From positions 62,001 to 126,000 of the forward strand of contig JAFBJZ010000110.1 in NCBI GenBank assembly GCA_016785225.1: a DNA stretch of 64,000 nt, read 5' to 3'. Made by a program: the position numbers and the translations under genes. The notes below the pieces were generated by a model. It saw nothing but the letters and a program-made list of their open reading frames with translations, did no database searches and was not told where the DNA came from. This document shows positions 1 to 11,175 of this stretch, in pieces; position 1 is the first letter of the stretch; every line of letters begins with the position of its first letter. Source of the stretch: Psettodes erumei (Eukaryota; Chordata; Actinopteri; Pleuronectiformes; Psettodidae).

Positions 1-1898
1 CTTGTCGTGTCAGTTTGTTGGGTAATATAAACAGCAGTGAGCACCACTGCTGTAAACTCCTGGAGCAAATAAAACAGTCTGCATGTGATTATTAAGTGCC
101 CACAATAAGGAAATTTTTGTGTCAATACACCACCGTACACCACCTATTTTTACCCGACTCCTTTGTGTGGTCCTGCTGGTGAATTGAGTAGCCTGCTCCA
201 GGTGTAATGACGGAGTTAGGACTCTGGGGCCAAGCCACATCTCCATAAATACTAACTGAAGTAGTTCCAGTTACTGCCATTTTTCACACTCATCTCAAAG
301 AAGGAGGTGGCCAGTGAGCCAGGCGGTCAGGGGTTAAGTCTTTTTCTTTCGAAGTTATCTGCAGTCTTTGCAGTCTACTTTGAAGTCCTTGGTGTCTTAT
401 TCTTTAAAGTCAGTGAAGTCTTTTAAAATGTTCTCTTTCAAATCTTATTTAGACTTAGTATTTTTATATTATATTTTTATACAATATTTGGTGAAGATCC
501 TAGTGCCACCCAATGGCAACACAAAGTAAGACATGTGTGACAACCATCATACAATTTACATTAAGGTTTCACGTTGTGGCCTACAGTTGATGCAGAGCAA
601 TTGTGCTTGTGTTTGTGAGTCTTCTCCAGCAGCACAAAGAGAAAAGAGGCGGTCATCCAAAACTGTGCTATACATTTACTATATATCATATATATTATTA
701 CTATACTGTCACTAACAGTAACATTCTATTTTTATTATTTTTACTCCTACTCCTACTACTTTTTTCTTTTTTTCTACCTCAGTGTTTTATGTCATTGTAT
801 TCCTATTGTATTTTAATGTACCAGATTGCTGCTATAACAACACAATTTCCCTATCTATCTATCTACATCATGTCTGCCCCACACATGCTCCACATGGAAA
901 TATAACATGGATAGCACCTTGCAAGTCATGGCTGCTTTATCCGGGGTCCCACCACCACCCCAAGCATGAGAGGGGTGCACATTGCTGCTTGTTGTTTTAA
1001 TATTTTTTGCATCTGTAATGCTTTGGCCTGTCTTGTCAAACTAAAATATGAGAGATATCAATGCAAACCAGTGGTAATGATAAGGCCTATGATTTACTCA
1101 CTAGGCCTGGGCCTAGTAAACAGATTAATTGAAAAAAAAAATTAATTTGTGTCTTTTTCTTTATATAACTGTATTTAACAATAATTCTTAATTAGATCAG
1201 CAAAAAAGGGTGCTTACTAGCCTTGACAAAGTTCAGTGGAACATCACTGATAACTTTGTTAACTTATTAAAGAATTAGATTTATTAAGATTTTTTGTGCC
1301 ATAACATTGTAAGCCTTCTTCTCAGTTAAACAGCAATGCATTACAAAAACCCTGACGGTTTAGAGCTTCCTTCCACAAATTCTGCTATGCAACAATAACT
1401 GCCAATTGTTAAATCTCCCCACTGAAATCATTTGATAATGAGAAACATAAGGCTTTGTGACGACAGCATGAAATGAATGTATCTCTGGAGGAATCAGACC
1501 TGAGTTACACATATCTAAACAAGGCCAAACATATGAGATAAGGGAAGGAACATCCCAGAGACAAAGAGAGTTAAGATCTGAACTCTTCTGACAGATGAAG
1601 ATATTCTTAGGTGAGTGAGTGACTCACTTTTCGCATTTTATCGCATTTTATTCTTAATATTGAATCGATAATCTGTTACAGTACAAGCTGTCTGTTTTAA
1701 AGACAAACCTTTATTTATTTATTACAGTGGTGGGGTATTTATTTTGTTTTTAATCTGAGGCGATAGACATTCAGTTATTGATTTGTTCTAATTGAATGTT
1801 GGGAATTAATATTCACATTTAATGTGTTTAGTTTATTTGTAATGCAGACATTTAATTCCTGTATTCTTAAAAGGTGTCCTCCAGTGCACAGCTGCAAA
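1..1898. other. Non-coding stretch upstream of the receptor gene
   Basis: AT-rich DNA with short low-complexity runs (pyrimidine-rich tract near 725-780, short TATC run near 852-866). No coding similarity was recognised on either strand. A pyrimidine/T-rich stretch ending in GCAG near 1826-1846 could be a 3' splice site for a 5'-UTR exon of the downstream receptor gene, which would place the translation start at 1899 rather than 1824. That splice idea is inference only. Confidence 0.5.
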
Positions 1899-2876
1899 AT
1901 GCAGAATCTGACTGAACTTCCAGTCAATGCAACCTCCAACAAGAGCCTGTCTGTGATCATAAAGGTGTGTGTGGTCATCCCCTTCTTTTGCATCTTCCTG
2001 TGCTGCATTGTCATTATGTTTCACATCTTTGCATCTTACAAGCAGTTCATGGACATGTCCCGATACATCCTGTTTGCCTACATGCTCATCAATGACACCC
2101 TCCAGCTCTTGTCCTCTGTGCTGCTCTTCCTCTTTGTCATGGCTCAAATGAAATTTGCTATTCTTTACTGTGTTCCTCTGCTGTTCATATCCACGGCCAC
2201 CTTCCAGAACACACCTTTAATATTGGCCTCCATGTCACTGGAGCGTTACGTTGCCATCTTCTATCCCCTGCAGTGCCCTGCCACCTGGCGCTCAGACCGT
2301 ATCTGGATAATTATTCTGTCTCTCTCATTCATCAGCAGCATCTTCCCCATCATTGATTTCTCCATTGGAAAATGTGATCTAGCAGTGGATGTCCTCTCTA
2401 CACCTATGATCTGCAAAACTGTTATTGTAAATCCATCACCAGTCCAGATCTTGTTCAAAACTGTTGTAAATGTGCTCTTCTTTGCAGTAGTGGCTGTTAT
2501 CATCCTCTTCACATACATTAGAATCATGCTGGAAACCAGGAAGCTGAGACAGGACAGAGTGTCTGTGAACAAAGCCATGCACACTGTGCTGCTACATGGT
2601 TTTCAGCTGTTGCTGTGCATGTTGGCCTTCACTCACCCCATCACTGAAAGTCTCATAGTGTTGCATGCTAACTGGCTACCAGAAGACATTGCCTTTTTTA
2701 ATTATTTCTGTTTCATTCTGATCCCACGCTTTCTCAGCCCCCTCATCTATGGCTTTAGAGATCAGAGTCTGAGGGGCTACATCGAGAAAACATTCCTCTG
2801 CTGCTCAAACAAAGTGAGACCTCAACTCAGAGGAAAAATGAAGAACAACAGAACTGTCTGGTTTAGTTTTGACTGA
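1899..2876 (+). CDS. Odorant-receptor-like GPCR (fish OR131-2-like)
   Basis: Intact single-exon reading frame of 325 codons plus stop, encoding a seven-transmembrane rhodopsin-like receptor for the plasma membrane of olfactory neurons. Visible features: N-glycosylation sites NLT and NAT in a short N-terminus; hydrophobic helices through the chain; the helix 2 pattern RYILFAYMLINDTLQLL; the helix 3 end MSLERYVAIFYPLQ (an ERY form of the DRY box); and a helix 7 PLIYGFRD motif followed by a short tail. These match the teleost odorant receptor 131-2-like family, whose usual length is about 310-330 residues. An upstream in-frame ATG at 1824 would add 25 residues unlike a receptor N-terminus. The ATG at 1899 has A at -3 and is preferred. 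Ligand unknown. It stands alone in the window. Confidence 0.8.
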   Translation: MQNLTELPVNATSNKSLSVIIKVCVVIPFFCIFLCCIVIMFHIFASYKQFMDMSRYILFAYMLINDTLQLLSSVLLFLFVMAQMKFAILYCVPLLFISTATFQNTPLILASMSLERYVAIFYPLQCPATWRSDRIWIIILSLSFISSIFPIIDFSIGKCDLAVDVLSTPMICKTVIVNPSPVQILFKTVVNVLFFAVVAVIILFTYIRIMLETRKLRQDRVSVNKAMHTVLLHGFQLLLCMLAFTHPITESLIVLHANWLPEDIAFFNYFCFILIPRFLSPLIYGFRDQSLRGYIEKTFLCCSNKVRPQLRGKMKNNRTVWFSFD

Positions 2877-4364
2877 GCTCTGACACATAATGCACAAATG
2901 TCATAGGATGCATCTGTGATGTTTAAACAGGATATCTGCTACAGGTCTGGCCATTAAGAGTCCTAATGCACCTTCATTGTAAGTAATAGGGGATAAAAGC
3001 CACAGTTCCTTGTTCTGGGTACAAATGTATTTCACAGTTGATCTGAAGCTTCCGTAAAACAGGATGAGGCTTCAGGAGTCTGAGCCTTTCCAAGTTACAG
3101 TCCTTTTAGTAAAAAAAAAAAAACCCTTCCAAATGTAGGGGCAACCTGATTACTGAACATGACAAATTGTGAACCTATGTTTGAAAAAGCATTGACTGTG
3201 TGTCAGTGTCAGTCTACCCTGCAACAAACCATGTCACTACTGCTTCTACAGTAGTTGTAGGATGCCTATTGTTTCATGATGTAAAACATTTTAGCAGAAA
3301 AAGTTAATTTAAATGAATTCATAATTTTTCATTAACTTTAACTCATCACCATTTTATGCTTGTTTGGATCCAAGTGACATTAATTAAATTACATCAATAA
3401 AAAATTGTGTCATGTAATGATGAGAAGTACTGAAATAAATGCAACATAATAATAAATTATCGGTCATATCGACCCAACTGGTTTTCCATAATACTTTCAT
3501 ACTTGGGCTGGTATGATCATTAAATAGTTATGTCTGTGTAACACATCTGTGTGATATTAGAAAATCTAAAGGTTTACCTGGTGAAAATTGCAGCAACCCT
3601 TTCAAAATAGGGGCTGTATATAATAATGTTATAATTCTCTAATCTTGATTTACAGAGTATTTACAGATTACAGCCTGATAAAACATTTGCACTACTTGGA
3701 GAATGCCCATATCATTAAGCGAAGGTCAATAACGTTATCATGATGTGTTCAAATGCGGTCTTGTAAAAATGTGTTAGCTATTGGTGGGACGTTTGAAAAT
3801 ACAAAAAAGTTAAATGTTCCAAGATTTGTTGTTGTTTTCACAGCAATATAAAATAAAATACACGATAATGGCTGACAATAACAAAAAGACAATTTAGAAT
3901 TTTGGACAGTTTAAAAATATTTTTGCCTGACAAGGGTGACATTACCCAAAAGAGCTTGCCCTGCACATACAATGGCAGAGCTATTGTAGCCTACTGAGTA
4001 AGCCCATTAAGATTGTGTATTCTTCATCAGTTTTCCCATGAAATTTAACATTTAATATTTACAAAAAGCAATATGTAATATGTAATGTGTAGAGTGATTA
4101 TAAAACGGCTCTTCAGATTCAGTTTTTTTTGTTGCTTTAATCGATATATTACCAATAATAATGTAACATTATGCACAAAATGAATTAATAATTAATTTAA
4201 AAATGTATTATACTACTATATTATAATAGCCTTTATTTTTTCACTCTACAGTGAACTTTTAACTAATTTAAATTTTAACTTTTTATAAAATAAAAAATAA
4301 TAAAAATAAATTATTAAAATACAAAACAATTTTAGCTTTTTATACACAACAAATTTAAAGTCAA
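2877..4364. other. AT-rich non-coding stretch
   Basis: Downstream flank of the receptor gene. Very AT-rich from about 4080 to 4330. No gene, RNA gene or clear repeat boundary recognised. Some of the receptor's 3' UTR must lie here. Confidence 0.5.
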
Positions 4365-4967
4365 ACAACAACACAGAATGATGCTGTTGACACTGCAGCA
4401 GCAGCAGGAGCAGCAGCAACAGTTACAGATGACACACTGGCACCTTCATTAATACCAGGTTCAACTGGTCACTTCTCCAGTGGAACTGTTGGGTGGACAG
4501 TTCTCAGGTGCCTGTGGAGGTTGTTGGTTGAACCGGCTCTATATGAAATTTTGGTCTTGCAGACAATGCACTCTGCTTTGGAGCCATCAATATAATTAAA
4601 ATGAGTCCAAATTTGGCTCCCTTTCCTGCTTTGACTCATTCATTTTTTTTTACTTACTTTTTCTTTTTGTCCTCCGTATTGCACTCTCTCTCCTCTCTTG
4701 ACCCGTTCCTGTGCTCACTGTGCTGCTGCTGTGTGTGTGTACCAGGCTGTCGCCCCTCCCCTCTGCTCAGCGCACTAAGCAGCGCAGACACAGAGACGAC
4801 GCCACGCATATTGACCAATCACGTGCGCCTTCAAGAGAAAAAAAAGAGAGAGAGAGAAAAAAGCGTCTCGAAGGGAGCCGGCTCCTGATTGGTGGGGAGC
4901 CGGCTCCCGTCGTTCACTTCAAAGAGCCGGCTCATAGAGCCGTTACGTTCATGAACGACACATCACT
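4365..4967 (-). mobile_element. hAT transposon, 5'-end fragment (copy 1)
   Basis: Read on the minus strand the element starts at 4967 with AGTGATGTGTCGTTCATGAA. It continues through several GAGCCGGCTC palindromes and a purine-rich leader, then reaches a BED-finger coding start at 4639. The same sequence recurs in plus orientation at 63599-64000 with only scattered differences, which defines the shared 5' end. The coding part stops at 4469 and no 3' end of the element is seen, so this copy is truncated or decayed. Its 5' tip lies 5 bp from the LTR at 4973. Confidence 0.75.
4469..4639 (-). pseudogene. BED zinc finger of a ZBED1-like hAT transposase (truncated)
   Basis: A 56-codon minus-strand frame starting MSQSRKGSQIWTHFNYIDGS and ending in TGA. 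It contains the BED-finger pattern C-x2-C (AECIVCKTK) followed by H-x3/4-H (NLHRHLRTVH). BED fingers bind transposon ends in hAT transposases. The start codon is shared with the copy at 63925. The frame closes soon after the finger and no catalytic RNase-H-like domain follows, so this is a relic. Family assignment is secure; the point at which an intact relative would continue is inferred. Confidence 0.75.
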
Positions 4968-4972
4968 TCTCC

Positions 4973-5370
4973 TGCTTGCTCACCAGAACAGAATGCACCA
5001 CATCTGATGATAACACTCGCTCAGGTCGAGCTGGAGCCGGTTGTGGCTGGCTACACATATTAAGATACTGCTAACCGTCAGGGTCGTACTACCTGGCACC
5101 AGAAGGATAACACTCAAGGATGTGCTCCCTGGTCCCAGGAAGAGTCAAGATGTATAATAACATGATTTCCTTAGTTCGGGGCTTCGTCTCTCCAACTCTT
5201 AAAGTGGACGGATCGAAGCCTCACCGCTGACTCTATACTCATCTTCTGTGCCTCTAAAATAAATTGTTAACCATATGCCATAGTTGCGTCTTCTATCTTG
5301 GTACTGTTTGACTAACTTCCTTCCCTGAAATAAAGTTCCCAGGCGGGAGGACACGGCAGTGCCCGGTCCA
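4973..5370 (+). mobile_element. Solo LTR, family X, plus orientation
   Basis: About 398 bp starting TGCTTGCTCA and ending GCCCGGTCCA, so TG...CA ends. It contains a TATA-like GTATAATAA near 5152 and two AATAAA signals near 5260 and 5328, the arrangement expected of a retroviral or retrotransposon LTR. The same sequence is found inverted at 7030-8579. No convincing target-site duplication was found; the left edge abuts a hAT end. Confidence 0.6.
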
Positions 5371-7029
5371 TCACTACACAAAGACTTCACCAACAAAGCC
5401 TAACCATGGTGTCTTTCGAAGTCACCTCAGTGTGGCTGTGGGGAACATTCAGGAGGAGACTTCAGCAAGACAGTTCCCTAAACCTCAGAACCAAATTTAC
5501 ATCAAACCAGATCTGTACCCTGCTAGATCTCTGTCTTGCCACCACCTTTTTTTAAGTACCATGAAGGTTTAGCCAATCTCTACATGGGGGAGCTGGAAAA
5601 CAGGGCACTGAACTCTTTTGGAGAAACAACACTGAGCTACTGGTCCAGATATGTGGGCAACAATTGGGTCAAAATCAAACAAGAAGTAGAGGTCAACAAA
5701 GACACATGAAGAGAAACCTCAAACATCCACAGGTGAGGAACCAAACAACAATGGGAAAAACATTTTCTTTTTTTCCAAACACAGAAATTAGTTCGCCCCA
5801 AGGACAACACACAAAGATCCAAATTAAGTAATGTTGCATTGTCTATGCAGTCCAATGCAGTGAGGAGTGCTCTGATCTCTTCATAGGAGAGACCAAACAG
5901 CCATTTCTCTAGCACATGGCTCGACACAGGAGAACACACTGTCGTGGAAACTTTTCTATTCTGCCAGGATTCTGTTTCCACGGGTTCTTTTCTACACAAA
6001 GTAAAGTTGAAGCTGTCAGGAACAAAGATTCTTAGAGTCCGGAGTCAAGCTCAAAAGTCTTTACTGGTTGCAACACAGGATGTCACTCAGCAGCCCTGCA
6101 CGTGTGCTGACCTACAGAGTGGCATACAGAGAAATAAAGAACATGGTTTTTATACTTTTCTAAATACATGAGTGTGTATTACAAAAGGCATACATGACTA
6201 GAGACATGTATCCCCACATATGGGAGCTCAAAAGCAGGAAAGCCTTTGGAAAATCCCTTACAGAACAGCAGAAAACAGGAAACTCCTTACAGGATTAAAA
6301 TATATTTTTCAGACATCCTCAGGTCATCGTGACCCTCAGGCCATTGTCTGGACAGTAGAGGTAAAAAGTTCACAGGTACACATTTACTCATAGTACATTT
6401 ACCATTACAACACTCTTCAGGACAAGACTCAGCTGTGTACCTGCATCCAAAAGGAGAAAGCTTACTCTTGAGAATGCCACGGGTCACATTTTAGACAAAG
6501 AGGACAGATGGTGTGAGAGAGGTGTTAAGGAGGCCATCTATGTCCAACTGGAATGACCATCCTTGAATAGAGGAGGAGGCTTAAGACATCAACTATACAA
6601 TGCTGTCTTGAGGTCCCTTCCCAGGCAATTTAACCCACAACCAACCCACAACAACTCAAATGACAGGGTGTGTCAACTTCAAGGACCACCTCCATGTGAC
6701 AACCCTTTTAGGTTAAATACTTTTGACTACCTACCTTTTTAGAACTGAAGAAGCGTTTTGAATGAGAGGCGAAACATGTAATGTAAGGTGTGATACACTG
6801 GGCATTCAGCTTCTAGTTGTAGTGCTTATCATGCAAGACCTTCTCTAAGCCACTTTGATCAGACTTTACCACATATATTGCATGATGGCAACAATATAAA
6901 TAGTAACACAGAATGTAAACCTGCAAGCCAATGTCTCTGGTGGCCCCCAATATATGAATTAAATCTGATGCATTTCATCAAGTATGTATAAAAGATTTGT
7001 TTGAAGTGGTTTAATATTTGCACTGTTAT
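5371..7029. other. Non-coding stretch between inverted LTR copies
   Basis: No gene recognised. Around 6740-6785 there is a motif of the kind seen at the 3' ends of fish LINE-derived repeats (GAAGAAGCGTTTTGAATGAG then GGCGAAACAT). The rest is unassigned. Confidence 0.4.
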
Positions 7030-7105
7030 TGGACCGGGCACTACCGTGTCCTCTCGTCTGGGAACTTTATTCCAGGGGAAGGAAGTTAGTCAAACAGTAC
7101 CAAGA

Positions 7106-7567
7106 TGACACGGCGGTGTTTTTGGACCAGATATTGTGGGAGACCGGAGGCACACAGTTCGAGTTTTTATTGGTTTCCAGCAAGGAAAACAGCGCAGGGG
7201 AAAACCCTGAAGAGTCGCACACGGGGTGTAACTGGTGCCGACTCTTCCGGGAGGTTGGCGTAGACGTAGTCGAGGTCGAGGTCGAGATCATGGTCAGGGT
7301 CAGGGACGTAGTAGTGGTCGGAATCGTGGTCAGGAACGTAGTCGTGGTCGTGGGCAAAGAACGCTGGATGTCGCAAGGCAATCATCTGGCACTGAGTGAC
7401 TGGAGAGCTGGGCTTTTGTAGGGAGGTGTGCTGATTTGCAGATGAGTGTCAGGTGTGTCTCATCTGCCTGTCGGGGAAACCAGCCACGCCTCCTGTCAAC
7501 ACCTGAGAGCAAGGGAGAAGAGAGGGAGAGGCAACCCGGAAAGCCACGCCCATCCTGGGCCATCACA
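7106..7567. mobile_element. Nested solo LTR with 5-bp target duplication
   Basis: 462 bp with ends TGACACGG...CCATCACA, flanked on both sides by CAAGA (7101-7105 and 7568-7572). The uninterrupted relative at 4973-5370 has this pentamer once, so the event is a clean insertion. It holds a degenerate GTCGAG/GTCAGG repeat run near 7265-7345. The parent family is not identified. TG...CA ends plus a 5-bp duplication fit an LTR retrotransposon. Confidence 0.7.
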
Positions 7568-7714
7568 CAAGATAGAAGACGCAACTACTGCGTATGGTTA
7601 ACAATTTATTTTAGAGGCACGGAAGATGAGTATAGAGTCAGCGCTGAGGCTTCGACCCGTCCACTTTAAGAGTTGGAGAGACAAAGCCCCGAACTAAGGA
7701 AATTAGGTTTTTAT

Positions 7715-8396
7715 TAGTGCTGTCATTGTAACGCGTTAATTCGATTAATTAATTACGCCGCAATTTAACGCGTTAAAAAATTGAACGCAATTAATTATGA
7801 GTATCAACGGTGGCGAGCCAATGCTTGCGCATTTGAATTTTGGCCCATTGAAGGACCCGTAGTCTTCTCGGCCGTGCTACGTCACCTGCGCCGGCAAATT
7901 AACAAGGCAGTGGGCAACAATAACAGACATGGACAAAACTCAGGAGGATGAGGACGGCAAGTTTATTTACAAAAAGAACATAGATGGGATGATAAATAAA
8001 AACGCTGTGATTTGTAGTTTTTGCAAAAAGGAGTTCTACAGGTTTTTACATTTTTGAAGACAGCTTTATTTTATTTATTTAACTGTATTGCTGTATTTGT
8101 TTTACATTTTTGAATAATGCACCTGGCTTAACTGGTTTGCGGATGTGCTTGACCTTTACTTTTGGATTTCATTTATGAAGCACAGTTCACTAATAAAAAT
8201 ATTGGATTTCAAATCTTCTCTTCTTACTGTATTCAATTTATTAGTCATGCACTACAATTTTTTAATATCCTAGAATTCAAATTCTTTATCAGGAGACCTT
8301 TAGCAGATATGACATTAAAATGTGATTAATTCGATTAATTAATTACAAAATCCTGTAATTAATTCGATTAATTTCTTTAATTGACTAACAGCGCTA
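7715..8396 (+). mobile_element. Non-autonomous hAT (682 bp) with 8-bp target duplication
   Basis: Flanked by GTTTTTAT at 7707-7714 and 8397-8404, the 8-bp duplication typical of hAT transposons. Terminal inverted repeats: TAGTGCTGTCA at the left and, inverted, TAGCGCTGTTA at the right, followed by AATTAATCGAATTAAT-type subterminal sequence repeated at both ends. Interior is a deletion derivative that keeps the first 42 codons of a BED-type transposase (7929-8057). It sits inside the minus LTR copy. Confidence 0.85.
7929..8057 (+). pseudogene. Start of hAT transposase with half a BED finger
   Basis: 42 codons from ATG at 7929 (MDKTQEDEDGKFIYKKNIDG) running into a C-x2-C half finger (ICSFCKKEF) and then TGA. 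The histidine half of the finger and the catalytic domain are absent. It shows that the MITE-like element arose by internal deletion of an autonomous hAT. No protein function expected. Confidence 0.65.
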
Positions 8397-8579
8397 GTTT
8401 TTATACATCTTGACTCCTCCTGGGACCAGGGAGCATATCCTTCAGTGTTATCCTCCTGGCGCCAGGGAGTGCGACACTGAGTGTTATCAGTGTCTTGCTA
8501 TGTGAAGCCAACCGGCTCTAGCTGGACCCAAGTGAGTGTTAAAGTCAGATGTGGTGCATTCTGTTCTGATGAGCAAGCA

Positions 8580-10264
8580 GCAGCGAAGCAGTGATTAACA
8601 TAGCATAAGGCTATGGCATGACATGGTGTGATGAGAACTAAGAACACTTAGTTTCATAATAATCCAACACTGTCAATAAGAGGGGAACTACAGTGAGTAG
8701 TTATCTATAGCACACAAAAACATATTGTTTTCTCTCATTGCACATTTTTGTGAATTCCTACTGGAAAGTTCATAGTAAGTTTGTTTGGGGGAAAAACTTT
8801 AATGGTTACCTGTAGATCCCTTGAACCCTGTTTTTTATTTGTTTCTGTACAGCACATCACATTCCAATGCCACAACAGTTTGCCGGTCATACACAATAAT
8901 ACTTGAAAAAAACTTCTTCCAGCAACAATTTACAGATTCTCAAAAGCTTCTTTCTCTTCTCTTCTCAAATTACTCCAGGTTGATTTGTTGTACAGAGATG
9001 TTGGTTGCAGGTGTTGCTGTAACTCCAAACTTCATATTTATGAAATGCACCTAACTTAAACAGTAATTAAGAAAATGACAAATAAATCATAATTCACCAT
9101 GGCATGATTTCATTGCATACAAACAGGCTCCAACTGAATGGACAGCTCATTCAATAAGAAACAGCCTCCACAAACTGGCACTGGACCCAGACTCCATTTA
9201 GTATATTTTGTATCCCTGTCATTATTGTAGAGCAAATAAACAGGTTGGGTGGATGCAGGATAAATAAAAAAATACTCATTGCCCTGGTTGGGTTCAGGCT
9301 GCAGGCCAGTCAGTGAAAGCAGATCCCAGATCTGTGGGAGATCCACGTGTGGGACTGGAGGGGCACCTTTGATTCTCACACAGCGAGGGAGGAGGAGAGA
9401 GAGAGTGCCAGGAGTCAGTCCTACTCCTCAGTGCTGTTCAGGAAAAAGGTGAAAGAGGGGCTCAGACTCTGGAGCCCTTTAAGATCCTGCAATGGAGATA
9501 AATTATCTCCAACATGTTTACTTCAGCTGGGGTTTGCTGACTCCAGCTCTGAGCCCATTGCAATAAAGCAGGCCATACCCTCACTTGGTTTTGCTATGCA
9601 TGTATATACAAGGCATTAAAAAAAAAGAACTACACCCCCACGTAACTATAAAAAATATTAAATAGTAAAATTAGTGATGATTGAAATACTTACTTAAAAC
9701 CTTCTTTCAAAGAAAACTGATTTATTTTGGGTGAATAATTAGCCCACTGAGATGTCATTAATGTACCACTGAAATTCTGTCATAAGAAGGAACCAACCTG
9801 TTCTAATGTGGTATTTCAAAATAAAAGCTCTCTGAGATGTCATGATTGACTTTATATTCCGACTACTTGCAGACTGTTATAAGGAAACTACCCATTGCCA
9901 CAAAAAAATTTCATTTCACAATGATCACATGGTACAATGTGTGATCACTGATACAGCACATTAACTACCCCCTCGGAAAATATCAGACCATTCAGCACTG
10001 TTCTTTTCAAAAGGTTTTAACTAACAGTTTTGATCCAAGAATATTATTTCATGTTTTAGACTATCATCACTCCCTGTCATTTTACTGATGTTTATCAAGA
10101 GACATGCTGAGCACATGTGAGACAATCTCAGAGTACTGTTTGAGTCAGAATTATTATTTAGTCAGCTCAACAGAGTTGCCCAGTCCTCTTTCCTCCTCAT
10201 CAGTACCCCTTCAATGTTAAGTCCCTACTTCTATTGGTCAGTACACGAACCAGTTGCAAGTCAG
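8580..10264. other. Unassigned non-coding stretch
   Basis: No coding, RNA or repeat feature recognised with confidence. The longest open frames here have no recognisable domain and no homologue I can name. Confidence 0.4.
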
Positions 10265-10758
10265 TGTTGTAACAGGAATATCCTTTATTCAAATCAGATT
10301 CCACAGCAAACTATTTCAAAATCCTTGATCCAAAAACAGAGTCATAGTCCGTAAACACAGTTGAAAAACCAGGGCAGCAAAAAACAGAATCATAGTCAAT
10401 CAGGCAAGGTCAAAACAAATCCAAAAGGGTAAAGGGTGTCTCAGAAAACAGATCACAATGGCATTCAGGACTCTCAACGCAGAATGAACTGGTCACATTC
10501 TGACAACAAGCAACTGAAAGGTGGGGGTATGAATACACGGGAGGGCGGTAATGAGCAAACAGGACACAGGTGCAGGGAATTAACCAGATGATTAACCATA
10601 AGGGAGAACACAAGAGGGAGCCGAAACTCACAGGGAAAGGTAAAGCAGGGACATGGGCTACAGGAAAGCCCCACCAGGAACCACCCGAAACATATGAAAA
10701 TGCAGACAGAGGAAAACACACCAACAAGACAGAAACCAAAAGAACATGGATCATAACA
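10265..10758 (-). mobile_element. Ty3/Gypsy solo LTR
   Basis: On the minus strand it starts TGTTATGATCCATGTTCTTT and ends CCTGTTACAACA. It shares its first ~25 bases and several internal blocks (GGTTAATCA, GAGAGTCCTG, TTGCTGCCCTGGTTTT) with the Gypsy LTRs at 21688 and 34474, so the family is the same or closely related. An AATAAA lies near the 3' end. Flanks GTCAG and CTATT do not match, so no target duplication is visible. Confidence 0.7.
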
Positions 10759-10765
10759 CTATTAA

Positions 10766-11175
10766 TACACATAGACCTGGAGAAAGTCATTCATGCCGTA
10801 ATTTTCTCTAGACTTGATTACTGTAACTGATTTTAACAGACCCGATCCTTACCGCACCCTGCTGGCTCCCCCATTCATTTTAGAATTGATTTTTAAATTT
10901 TATTGATCACTTGTCTGTATTTAGCCCAAGCTGCTGATTATTGAACTGCTGACACTATATGAACCAGCCCACAACCTTAGATCCTCAGGTGTGTCCCTGT
11001 CCCAAAGTCAAAGCTAAAATCTAAAAGGTGTCCAGGATTTGTCATCAGGGCACCCCCACTTTGGAATGACCTGCCTGAGGAGATCAGGCTTGCAGATTGA
11101 GTAACTTCCTTTCAATCACTCCTTAAAACCCATTTTTATAGACTTGCTTTTATATTATGATTTTGTGTTGCGATG
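10766..11175 (+). pseudogene. LINE ORF2 C-terminal remnant (L2/Rex1-like)
   Basis: Begins with a frame encoding DLEKVIHA and FSRLDYCN, the conserved block near the end of L2/CR1-type reverse-transcriptase ORFs. Further blocks follow in shifting frames: LRSSGVSLSQSQS, then PHFGMTCLRRSGL, then a FNHSLKPIFI tail. These match the known C-terminal region (RSSG, then an LWN-LPE-LR type motif, then FKS-LKTHLF). Several stops and frameshifts; 5'-truncated as usual for LINE copies. The adjacent Gypsy LTR ends 8 bp upstream. Confidence 0.65.

Larger units (their letters stand above)
7030..8579 (-). mobile_element. Solo LTR, family X, minus orientation, interrupted twice
   Basis: The inverted partner of 4973-5370. 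Matching blocks are 7030-7105, 7568-7714 and 8397-8579, in minus orientation and clearly alignable with a few percent mismatches. The ~1.55 kb span is explained by two later insertions: a solo LTR at 7106-7567 and a deleted hAT at 7715-8396. The second LTR copy supplies the empty-site sequence for both insertions. Confidence 0.65.

Noticed and set aside
1824..1898. N-terminal extension of the receptor from the upstream ATG
   Set aside because: The 25 added residues (Cys/Lys/Pro-rich) do not look like a receptor N-terminus and a splice acceptor seems to overlap the region.
1833..2147. Minus-strand ORFs across the receptor gene
   Set aside because: Shadows of the receptor reading frame.
7029..7421. 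130-codon plus-strand ORF
   Set aside because: It crosses the LTR and the nested solo LTR boundary; the Val/Glu-rich part is a simple repeat, not a protein.
10410..10790. 126-codon minus-strand ORF
   Set aside because: Lies within the Gypsy solo LTR; composition reflects LTR sequence.
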